Source of the DNA: DAOTWP01 sp034435675
GTDB taxonomy: Bacteria; Chloroflexota; Anaerolineae; Aggregatilineales; Phototrophicaceae
DNA: 5,677 nt
Direction of reading: 5' to 3'
NCBI GenBank assembly: GCA_034435675.1
Contig: DAOTWP010000383.1
Coordinates: 1 to 5,677 of the forward strand
The stretch's first letter is position 1, and each line of letters begins with the position of its first letter. The notes beneath the pieces were generated by a model. It was given only the letters and a program-made list of their open reading frames with translations, did not search any database and had not been told where the DNA came from. This document shows, piece by piece, positions 1 to 4,731 of this stretch. A program made the position numbers and the translations under genes.

Positions 1-100
1 CCAGGAGCAAAGTCTCACCTGTTTGATCGGCAAGTACAACCATATGTTTGTCTGCCCTCCAAATACCACTGACGAGTTCGGGAAGAAGTACATTGAGCAA
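1..100 (-). CDS. 5' end of an unidentified gene, cut by the window edge
   Basis: The minus strand is open from a TAG at 118-116 to the window edge. The peptide looks protein-like (L-N-V-L-L-P-E-L-V-S-G-I, then W-R-A-D-K-H-M-V-V-L-A-D-Q-T-G-E-T). An amphipathic helix followed by a hydrophobic strand and D-x-x-G-E is faintly reminiscent of the start of a GAF-type sensor domain, but too little is visible for a family call. Two starts are possible. One is TTG at 100-98, which keeps the protein-like segment but has only a weak upstream TAGGT. The other is ATG at 43-41, preceded by GGAGGG with a long 11-nt spacing. I favour the TTG because the sequence before the ATG reads as coding. The gene is divergent from the epimerase gene. 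Confidence 0.4.
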   Translation of the reverse strand, partial: MLNVLLPELVSGIWRADKHMVVLADQTGETLLL

Positions 101-138
101 TGCTGCCGATTGTACCTAATCAGTGCGCATAACAACCA

Positions 139-166
139 GTTAAAATGACTGTGGATTTATTTTAAC
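139..166. promoter_or_regulatory. 8-bp inverted repeat in the divergent region, possible operator
   Basis: GTTAAAAT (139-146) and ATTTTAAC (159-166) are perfect inverted copies separated by 12 nt. Their centres are 20 bp apart, about two helical turns, which suits a dimeric regulator on one DNA face. The element lies between the starts of two divergent genes. Its arms overlap a weak promoter-like pair (TTAAAA 140-145, 17-nt spacer, TAACAT 163-168) pointing to the epimerase gene. No known operator is recognised. Confidence 0.4.
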
Positions 167-202
167 ATAGCGCAGCATGAAAAACCGTCAATGATCCTGT
201 GC

Positions 203-210
203 GGGAGGAG
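203..210 (+). promoter_or_regulatory. Strong ribosome binding site that fixes the epimerase start
   Basis: GGGAGGAG lies 7 nt before the ATG at 218. An in-frame ATG at 191 sits upstream of this Shine-Dalgarno sequence and would add nine residues not expected in the family, so 218 is chosen. Confidence 0.8.
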
Positions 211-217
211 CCAAAAA

Positions 218-625
218 ATGAGTGGTTTAAGAGTGAATCATGTCGCCATTGTTGTTGAGGATGTAGACACGGCGCTGGGTTTCTGGGTGAATGCGCTGGG
301 GCTGCCGCTGCACGAGGTCACGCTTGTGCCCGCAGAAGCCGTCAATGTTGCCGTGCTGGAAGCGGGCGAAGCGCACATCGAACTGGTGCAACCGACGACG
401 CCGGACAGCGGGGTGGCGAAATTTCTGGAGAAGAAGGGCGCCGGGCTGCATCATCTATGCCTTGAAGTAGATGACATCGAGGCGGTGCTGGTGCGGCTGC
501 GCGAAAATGGCGTTAACCTGATCAATGAAACCCCACGCCAGCGCGATAACGGCACGCTTTATGCTTTTGTGCATCCCAAAAGCACCGGCGGCGTGCTGCT
601 CGAACTGTACCAGCCTGTGCGCTGA
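218..625 (+). CDS. mce: Methylmalonyl-CoA epimerase (VOC/glyoxalase superfamily)
   Basis: This 135-residue protein interconverts (2R)- and (2S)-methylmalonyl-CoA in the cytoplasm, linking propionyl-CoA carboxylation to methylmalonyl-CoA mutase. It is a single small VOC protein with the usual two beta-alpha-beta-beta-beta modules. Visible family motifs are N-H-V-A-I-V-V near the N-terminus (H8), I-E-L-V-Q-P (E55), G-L-H-H-L-C-L-E-V-D-D-I (H78/H79), T-P-R with H-P-K-S at 119-122, and the closing G-V-L-L-E-L-Y-Q (E129). By analogy with characterised epimerases, H8, E55, H79 and E129 are the likely divalent-metal ligands. Length is normal for the family. It ends in TGA, so TGA terminates translation in this genome. 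No mutase or carboxylase gene is visible nearby, so the pathway context is inferred from the family alone. Confidence 0.93.
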   Translation: MSGLRVNHVAIVVEDVDTALGFWVNALGLPLHEVTLVPAEAVNVAVLEAGEAHIELVQPTTPDSGVAKFLEKKGAGLHHLCLEVDDIEAVLVRLRENGVNLINETPRQRDNGTLYAFVHPKSTGGVLLELYQPVR

Positions 626-651
626 CCTGCCTGTGAAAGCGGGGCGGCGGC

Positions 652-674
652 GCGACGGGTGCTGCTGACCCGCG
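652..674 (+). other. GC-rich hairpin downstream of the epimerase gene
   Basis: CGGGT (656-660) pairs with ACCCG (668-672) across a 7-nt loop, and two more pairs form if A655 is bulged. No T-run follows, so it is not a convincing intrinsic terminator, though it may stabilise the 3' end of the mRNA. The rest of the 208-nt gap (626-833) shows only the -10 box listed separately. Confidence 0.3.
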
Positions 675-787
675 GTTCGGGCACAAATCAAGCGCGGAAT
701 GGCCCGGCATTGCCCCTCAACTGTAAAAGTATTGTAACATTCTGTGCCTCTATGCGGCAGGCACATCCAGCCAGTTCAGAATGGTCG

Positions 788-793
788 TATAAT
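788..793 (+). promoter_or_regulatory. Consensus -10 box (TATAAT) for the SH3b protein gene
   Basis: TATAAT matches the sigma-70-type consensus exactly and lies 40 nt before the ATG at 834, giving a predicted 5' leader of roughly 30-35 nt. No good -35 hexamer lies 16-18 nt upstream (the 765-770 region reads ATCCAG), so the promoter may be weak or need an activator. Confidence 0.5.
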
Positions 794-833
794 TTTTGTT
801 GCAATAGCGATTGCGCAAGCAGAAGAGGGCATA

Positions 834-2276
834 ATGAAGATCAAATCTGTCCTACGCAGCAGCATGCTGCTGCTGCTGGTCCTCACCACGACGACCCTGT
901 ATGCACAGGAAAACGCAGCTTGTCCGGCGATTGTCCAGACTGCGCTGCAAGCTGCCAGTGCCGCTTGCGGCGATCTTGAACGGAATCAGGCATGTTACGG
1001 GAACGTCGCCCTGACGGCAGAGCCACAGCCGGGCGTGAGCGATTTTCGCTTTGAGCAGGCGGGGGACATTGTGGATGTCACCGCGATCCGTTCACTGGCG
1101 CTCAGCCCGCTGAATGTGGAAACCGGTGCATGGGGTGTTGCGCTGATGAGCCTTCAGGCGAATATCCCCGATACGCTGCCGGGGCAGAATGTCACGCTGC
1201 TGCTGTTTGGCGATGTGACACTGGAAAACGCCACCGGCGCAAGCGCGCCGATGCTGCGGGCGACGACGCGCGACAATGCTAATCTGCGCGGCGGTCCCGG
1301 CAGCACGTTTGCAATCGTTGCCCAGATCACGGCGAATACAGCCGTCAGCGTCACCGGGCGTAACGCGGCGGGCGACTGGCTGCGTGTGGAGGTGAGCGAA
1401 ACAGGCGGTGTGCGCGTGGGGTGGATGCTGGGTGACCTGCTGGAAGTCGAGGGCGACCTTGCAGCCCTGCCCGTTGCCAATGCTGATGATCTCAGCCCGG
1501 CGCAGTATACGCCGATGCAGGCGTTTTACTTCCGCGCGGGGGTGGGCGATGCGCCCTGCACAGCAGCGCCGCACAGCGGCATCATGATCCAGACACCCGA
1601 AGGCGTCGGCGAAGTGTCACTCGTCGTAAACGATGTGAATGTCAGCCTCGGCTCTACGGCGTATCTGCTGATGGTGCCTGCTGTCAACCGTGAGGGCGTG
1701 GACATGGCGTTCAGCATCATCGAAGGGCATGGGCGCGTGGAGGCGTTTGGCTCGGCGATTGACGTTCCGGCAGGGTCGTGGGTACGCATTCCGATTGACG
1801 CCTCACAGGGGGTGCTGGGCACGCCGCGCACGCCCAAACCCTACCGCGAGAACGAAATGTTTGTCCTGCCCACGCCGCTGCTGCCGCGTGCGGTAGAAGT
1901 TCCCCCGGCGCTGACTCAGGAGCTGATTGACGCAGAAATCGGTGTGGTGCAGTTTGCAGCCGGCACATGGGAGAACAGCGTGACTGCCACAGCAAATAAC
2001 TGCGGTGGGGGGCTGGCAGCGCCGTTCATCAACCAGATGGTGCTGACACCAGATGCCGATCACGTCACCGCAGAGGTGGATTACGGACCGGGGCTGCTCA
2101 ACTTCCAACTGGTGCGCACTGATGCGGCGACGTACAGTGCCAGCTTCGAGTGGGATGGCGAACCGCACATCGTTACGCTCACCTTCACGTCGCCAACGAC
2201 ATTCAGCGGCACAGAAGTCGCGGGCAGTGCCTGCACAGCGGAGTTTAACTGGACGGGCACATTTACGGGGTCATGA
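834..2276 (+). CDS. Secreted SH3b-domain protein with Cys-rich N-terminus and C-terminal beta-rich domain
   Basis: This is a 480-residue exported protein of unknown role. The start is ATG 834, preceded by AAGAGGG with 4-nt spacing; an in-frame GTG at 744 would bury the signal peptide. Residues 1-24 form a signal peptide (basic N-region, L-L-L-L-V-L core, cleavage after L-Y-A). A short region with C30, C45 and C54 and the string R-N-Q-A-C-Y-G-N follows. Residues about 143-205 form a bacterial SH3 domain, with N-x-R-x-G-P-G at 150-156 and the closing G-W-M at 196-198. Residues about 265-325 look like a beta-rich FecR-like segment (S-L-G-S, then V-P-A-G-S-W-V). Residues about 370-480 form another beta-rich domain with C-terminal G-T-W and two Cys. 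SH3b domains often bind cell wall or surface ligands, but none is evident here. Its end overlaps the convergent gene by 14 nt. The architecture resembles surface proteins common in Anaerolineae, a recollection rather than a search result. Confidence 0.85.
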   Translation: MKIKSVLRSSMLLLLVLTTTTLYAQENAACPAIVQTALQAASAACGDLERNQACYGNVALTAEPQPGVSDFRFEQAGDIVDVTAIRSLALSPLNVETGAWGVALMSLQANIPDTLPGQNVTLLLFGDVTLENATGASAPMLRATTRDNANLRGGPGSTFAIVAQITANTAVSVTGRNAAGDWLRVEVSETGGVRVGWMLGDLLEVEGDLAALPVANADDLSPAQYTPMQAFYFRAGVGDAPCTAAPHSGIMIQTPEGVGEVSLVVNDVNVSLGSTAYLLMVPAVNREGVDMAFSIIEGHGRVEAFGSAIDVPAGSWVRIPIDASQGVLGTPRTPKPYRENEMFVLPTPLLPRAVEVPPALTQELIDAEIGVVQFAAGTWENSVTATANNCGGGLAAPFINQMVLTPDADHVTAEVDYGPGLLNFQLVRTDAATYSASFEWDGEPHIVTLTFTSPTTFSGTEVAGSACTAEFNWTGTFTGS

Positions 2277-3720
2277 GGTTGCCAGCAGGGTCAGGGCGCG
2301 GCGGGGCAAGCGCCAGCCCCAGCAGCGCCCACCAGCCCAGCGCAAAATGCAGCATGGACCAGGGATAGTGGTCAAACACGCCGATAACCGCCAGCGCAAC
2401 CACACCCGCCAGCAGCGCGGCGTGCTGCGCGACCGTGGCGTAAGCGGCTCTGTCATCAGCGTTGGTGGCAGCGGCGGATTGTACGATTTGCTGGCGGCGC
2501 TGCCGTAACCCACGTAGTGCCGCCTCAACCCCGCTGCACAGTGCCAGCGCCAGCAGCAGCAGCCCGACCAACCCGACCTCGGTGAAGACCAGCAGCAGCA
2601 CATGATGCACGTTGTCGCCGCGCAGGTCGTAATCGGTGCGATACCAGAGATAGTCGGCGGCATACCAGGGGAAGTTGCCCACCCCCAGCCCGAACAGCAG
2701 GTTGGAACGCAGGCGCGTGCGCGGGTTGGCGATTTCGCCCATCAGGACCCGGTAGGCGATGTCGTTGTAAACTACGCGATCCGCCACAGACCGCTGTTCG
2801 GTGCCTTCTACGCCAACGCCCGTGCGTGCCGCTACCAGCGGAAACAGTGTACCCGCAAAGACGCCCGCCAGCAGCAGTGCCGCCCCCAGCGTGAACAGCA
2901 CCGTCCGCCGCAGCGTTCGCTGGACCCACCAGCCGCCCCGCAGCAGCGGCAGCAGCACAACCGCCCCCGCCGCGAAGCCCAGCCATGCCCCGCGTGAAAA
3001 CGTCAGCAGCAGTGCCAGCAGCCCAACCAAAAATACCCCCACACCTATCCAGCGCATCCAGCGCCGCGCCGCCAGAATCCAGCCCGCCGACGCCAGCAGC
3101 CCCACCGCCAGAAAGCCGCCAGCGATGTTGGGATGTGAGGTCAGCCCATAGGGACGCAGCCAGCGCAGATCACCCGCCAGCAGCACGCTGACGCCGTTCT
3201 GGGTGGGTGTCAGCCGGAATTCACCCAGCAGCGCCAGCCCGATAGACTGCTGTGCCGCTGCTTGCAGGATGACCACGCCGGCGTTCAGGGCGACACCGAC
3301 CACCAGCACACCCGTAACCACACTTGCCCGCGGACCCGCGCTTGCCGCTGCAATGGCGAACAGGGCGACAAGGCTGATTTGCAGTGCGCCGTTGTGTGCC
3401 ACTCCCGGATGATCCAGCGCTTCGTATGCCCAGCCGCGTGCGGCGATACCCCATAGGGTAAGCAGCAGCAGCGCCAGCATCCACAATATCCGCAGCGGGT
3501 CGCGCAGCAGCAGGCGCAAGCCCGGCAGCCCGGCAAGGCACCACCACACCACCGTGAATAACGCAGGCAGGGCAACGGCAAAACCGGTCAGATAGAACGC
3601 GGTAAACGGCGGCGGCGCGCCCGGCAGCTTGAGCCACATAGGCACCAGCAGCAGGGTCAGCAGCACGCTGATGCTGATTGGTGTGGTGCGCCAGTGCAGG
3701 CGCAAAGGTGCTTGAGTCAT
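2263..3720 (-). CDS. O-antigen ligase / Wzy polymerase family membrane protein
   Basis: This 485-residue protein is very hydrophobic, with about ten to twelve transmembrane helices. It belongs to the family that joins or polymerises surface polysaccharides on lipid carriers at the outer face of the cytoplasmic membrane. Family signs, in order, are R-P-Y-G-L-T-S-H-P-N at 189-198, L-L-L-T-F-S-R-G-A-W at 237-246, G-L-G-V-G-N-F at 344-350 closing a large extracytoplasmic loop (about 295-370), and V-H-H-V-L-L followed by E-V-G-L-V-G at 371-386. The last corresponds to the conserved His and downstream Glu of the family. Ligase, polymerase or another acceptor specificity cannot be told from sequence. 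No glycosyltransferase or flippase genes are in the window. The start has no good Shine-Dalgarno; a -10-like box lies 7 nt upstream. The 3' end overlaps the SH3b gene tail-to-tail. Confidence 0.88.
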   Translation of the reverse strand: MTQAPLRLHWRTTPISISVLLTLLLVPMWLKLPGAPPPFTAFYLTGFAVALPALFTVVWWCLAGLPGLRLLLRDPLRILWMLALLLLTLWGIAARGWAYEALDHPGVAHNGALQISLVALFAIAAASAGPRASVVTGVLVVGVALNAGVVILQAAAQQSIGLALLGEFRLTPTQNGVSVLLAGDLRWLRPYGLTSHPNIAGGFLAVGLLASAGWILAARRWMRWIGVGVFLVGLLALLLTFSRGAWLGFAAGAVVLLPLLRGGWWVQRTLRRTVLFTLGAALLLAGVFAGTLFPLVAARTGVGVEGTEQRSVADRVVYNDIAYRVLMGEIANPRTRLRSNLLFGLGVGNFPWYAADYLWYRTDYDLRGDNVHHVLLLVFTEVGLVGLLLLALALCSGVEAALRGLRQRRQQIVQSAAATNADDRAAYATVAQHAALLAGVVALAVIGVFDHYPWSMLHFALGWWALLGLALAPPRPDPAGNLMTP

Positions 3721-3727
3721 GCGCAGA

Positions 3728-3733
3728 ACTATA
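3728..3733 (-). promoter_or_regulatory. -10-like box close to the ligase start, possible leaderless transcript
   Basis: On the minus strand TATAGT ends 7 nt before the ATG (3720-3718), and no purine-rich Shine-Dalgarno lies between them. If used, transcription would start at or next to the A of the start codon. A -35 is weak: CTGACA lies only 14 nt upstream. Confidence 0.35.
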
Positions 3734-3776
3734 CCACAGGTGAGGATTGTCAGGGTGAATTAAGTTCAATCGTAAC

Positions 3777-3806
3777 TTGCAATACCTATAGGGGGTATGT
3801 TATGAT
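3777..3806 (+). promoter_or_regulatory. Sigma-70-type promoter of the csoR-selenoprotein cluster
   Basis: TTGCAA (3777-3782), an 18-nt spacer and TATGAT (3801-3806) form a good promoter, with a start site expected near 3813 and a leader of about 40 nt to the CsoR gene. The spacer contains the first CsoR-type operator and the second lies just past the predicted start site, so repressor binding should block transcription directly. Confidence 0.65.
3783..3797 (+). promoter_or_regulatory. CsoR-type operator 1, in the promoter spacer
   Basis: TACC-N7-GGTA with a G-tract (TACCTATAGGGGGTA) has the form of CsoR-family operators: a TACC/GGTA inverted repeat around a G/C run. It lies between the -35 and -10 hexamers. 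The adjacent gene encodes a CsoR-family protein, which supports autoregulation. Confidence 0.65.
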
Positions 3807-3814
3807 GGGGTGGC

Positions 3815-3832
3815 TATACCCCATACGGTATA
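3815..3832 (-). promoter_or_regulatory. CsoR-type operator 2, just downstream of the start site
   Basis: TATACC (3815-3820) and GGTATA (3827-3832) are perfect inverted copies around CCATAC. Read on the minus strand it is TACCGTATGGGGTA, closely resembling operator 1 but in opposite orientation. A second, overlapping 7-bp inverted repeat (ATGGGGT 3805-3811, ACCCCAT 3818-3824) could form a hairpin or be part of the recognition element. Confidence 0.6.
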
Positions 3833-3852
3833 TAGATTAAAGAGAGCCATCC

Positions 3853-4161
3853 ATGACCGAACACGTCCACGTGCACACTGAAGTGGCTGAGACCCAGAAG
3901 TGTCAATACAACAAAAAGACGATTCATCGCATCAACCGCATTCAGGGACAGCTTGAAGCGCTCAAACGCCTGATCGAAGAAGACGGCGGGACCTGCGAGG
4001 AACGAGTTATTCAGGCACGGGCGATTGAGAAAGGCATGACCAGCCTGATTTCGCATCTGGTCGAGTGCTATCTGGTCAACACTGCACGCTACACGTTCGA
4101 GTCCGACCCGGACACGACGATGAGCGAGATTGTCCGACTGTTTGAACTGCTCAACAACTAA
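3853..4161 (+). CDS. csoR: CsoR/RcnR/FrmR-family metal-sensing transcriptional repressor
   Basis: This 102-residue all-alpha repressor is expected to bind operator DNA when metal-free and release it on binding Cu(I) or a related metal. The start is ATG 3853 with AAAGAGAG six to seven nt upstream. The family signature H-R-I-N-R-I-Q-G-Q lies at 25-33 in helix 1. Candidate metal ligands are C48, H68 and C72 (S-H-L-V-E-C), the C-H-C set of copper-sensing members. Two oddities: the C48-H68 spacing is 20 residues, whereas characterised CsoR (Cys36, His61, Cys65 in M. tuberculosis) has 25, so helix 2 appears shortened; and a His-rich N-terminal tail (H4, H6, H8, plus C17) could add ligands. The DNA shows no frameshift, so this looks like a divergent but intact subfamily. 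Two operators overlap its promoter. Metal specificity is inferred, so the csoR symbol is provisional. Confidence 0.85.
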   Translation: MTEHVHVHTEVAETQKCQYNKKTIHRINRIQGQLEALKRLIEEDGGTCEERVIQARAIEKGMTSLISHLVECYLVNTARYTFESDPDTTMSEIVRLFELLNN

Positions 4162-4162
4162 G

Positions 4163-4215
4163 CCAAAGTGCGAAATTCGCTGACGTAGCAGTGGAGTTAC
4201 ACGAGCGCACTTTGG
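4163..4215 (+). other. 10-bp inverted repeat in the csoR-selenoprotein gap
   Basis: CCAAAGTGCG (4163-4172), starting one nt after the CsoR stop codon, is perfectly complementary to CGCACTTTGG (4206-4215) across a 33-nt loop. The transcript could form a long-range stem. No T-run follows, so it is not a standard intrinsic terminator. It could be an attenuating or stabilising structure, or a protein-binding palindrome. The rest of the gap to 4288 shows nothing recognisable. Confidence 0.5.
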
Positions 4216-4279
4216 GGCAAACACACGAAGAAGTCTCGTTGATTTGGCGGGTGGTCTAAGCCACAGCGCACGAGCAGTT

Positions 4280-4283
4280 GAGG
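4280..4283 (+). promoter_or_regulatory. Ribosome binding site that decides the thioredoxin lipoprotein start
   Basis: GAGG lies 5 nt before ATG 4289. The alternative upstream TTG at 4244 lacks a Shine-Dalgarno and would put 15 non-hydrophobic residues in front of the lipoprotein signal. Confidence 0.55.
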
Positions 4284-4288
4284 TTCGT

Positions 4289-4717
4289 ATGCAAAACTTA
4301 CAAGGGGCTACACGGCTGGTGGCAGCGCTGTTTGTGCTGGTCGCTTTGCTGGCAACAGGGGGGTGCAGCGGTGCAGCGCCGGGAATGACCGCGCAGCCGT
4401 TGGCGGCAGACCGTCCCAGTTTTTTGTTTTTTTATACCGACAACTGAGCACCCTGAGCGCAAATGCAGCCTGTCGTGAACAGGCTTGAAGTGGAGTTTGG
4501 CGACAGGGTGCATTTTGCTGCACTGGACGTGCGCAGCGCCGATGGCGGGCAGTGGTTCCGGCGGTTGGGGCTGCCGGGGCATCCGAGTATCGTGCTGCTG
4601 CTGCCCGACGGCACAGAAGTATTGCGGGCGTTTGGCATTACTGATGAAGCAACGCTGCGCCGCGCGGTAGAAGATATGCTCCGTTTAGGCGAAGTTACAC
4701 AGGAAGCAGCACCTTAG
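4289..4717 (+). CDS. Thioredoxin-fold lipoprotein with predicted double selenocysteine (UxxU); two in-frame TGA codons
   Basis: Reading the TGA codons at 4445 and 4454 as selenocysteine gives one 142-residue protein ending in TAG. Residues 1-26 form a lipoprotein signal (hydrophobic L-V-A-A-L-F-V-L-V-A-L-L, then A-T-G-G-C with C26 as lipid site), so it should face outside the cytoplasmic membrane. Residues about 41-142 form a thioredoxin fold: strand F-L-F-F-Y-T-D at 45-51, active site N52-U53-A-P-U56, A-Q-M-Q-P at 57-61, strand V-H-F-A-A-L-D-V, and L-P-G-H-P-S-I-V-L-L-L-P-D-G with the cis-Pro of the fold. Normal relatives read D-W-C-x-P-C-x-x-M-x-P, so both catalytic Cys positions are TGA, Trp is replaced by Asn, and spacing is exact. 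The frame is identical before and after, and a SECIS-like hairpin follows. Read with TGA as stop it would be a 52-residue fragment plus an 84-residue piece from ATG 4463, which has no Shine-Dalgarno. The next gene begins 14 nt later. A pseudogene is the main alternative, but unlikely. Confidence 0.82.
4445..4456 (+). other. Two predicted selenocysteine UGA codons forming the U-A-P-U active site
   Basis: The four codons TGA GCA CCC TGA encode U53-A54-P55-U56, aligned with the C-x-P-C active site of thioredoxins. Each TGA differs by one base from a Cys codon. TGA is a true stop for two other genes here, so a genome-wide code change does not explain this; context-dependent recoding does. Confidence 0.8.
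4448..4511 (+). promoter_or_regulatory. Predicted bacterial SECIS element (nested hairpin) inside the coding sequence
   Basis: The apical stem AGCCTGT (4467-4473)/ACAGGCT (4479-4485) is a perfect 7-bp helix closing a five-base loop C-G-U-G-A, with G then U at loop positions 2 and 3. G-U in the apical loop is the feature read by SelB in the E. coli fdhF element. The loop G is the 19th base after the second TGA and the 28th after the first, both inside the usual bacterial range as I recall it. A lower stem GCACCCTG (4448-4455)/CAGGGTGC (4504-4511), perfect over 8 bp, begins directly after the first TGA. Between them CGCAAA (4458-4463) can pair with 4496-4502 if G4499 is bulged. Pairing was found by eye, not by folding software. 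Confidence 0.72.
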
Positions 4718-4721
4718 GAGG
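4716..4721 (+). promoter_or_regulatory. Ribosome binding site overlapping the upstream stop codon
   Basis: AGGAGG overlaps the last two bases of the TAG stop (4715-4717) of the selenoprotein gene and lies 10 nt before ATG 4732. This suggests translational coupling: efficient read-through of the two TGA codons would bring ribosomes to this site. Confidence 0.6.
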
Positions 4722-4731
4722 ATTGGGCTGT

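Noticed and set aside
652..674. Intrinsic terminator after the epimerase gene
   Set aside because: A hairpin exists but no T-run follows.
744..833. GTG 744 as start of the SH3b protein
   Set aside because: It would place the start upstream of the TATAAT at 788 and bury the signal peptide that begins at 834.
2263..3720. Long open frames on the plus strand opposite the ligase gene (for example 2602-2997)
   Set aside because: They are antisense shadows of a GC-rich gene: Pro/Ala/Ser/Gln/Arg-rich, without domains or ribosome binding sites, whereas the minus strand shows clear membrane-protein motifs.
2281..3720. Repeated CAG/CTG-like triplets as a microsatellite
   Set aside because: They reflect Leu and Ala codon choice in membrane segments and do not form a regular tandem array.
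4244..4288. TTG 4244 as start of the thioredoxin lipoprotein
   Set aside because: It has no ribosome binding site and adds a non-signal stretch before the hydrophobic core; ATG 4289 has GAGG at 5-nt spacing.
4445..4456. Genome-wide recoding of TGA as Trp, Gly or Cys
   Set aside because: TGA ends the epimerase gene at 623-625 and the SH3b gene at 2274-2276 at expected lengths, while no other gene here has an internal TGA.
4289..4717. Pseudogene with nonsense mutations or a frameshift in the thioredoxin gene
   Set aside because: Both stops fall exactly on the catalytic Cys codons, the frame is unchanged across them, the rest of the fold is intact, and a SECIS-like hairpin follows. A homopolymer error in the T6-G-T7 run (4420-4433) was considered, but it would shift the frame and it does not.
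4463..4717. A separate 84-residue gene starting at ATG 4463
   Set aside because: There is no Shine-Dalgarno, it would lack the first strand and active site of the thioredoxin fold, and its Met is the conserved x-x-M-x-P residue of the joined protein.
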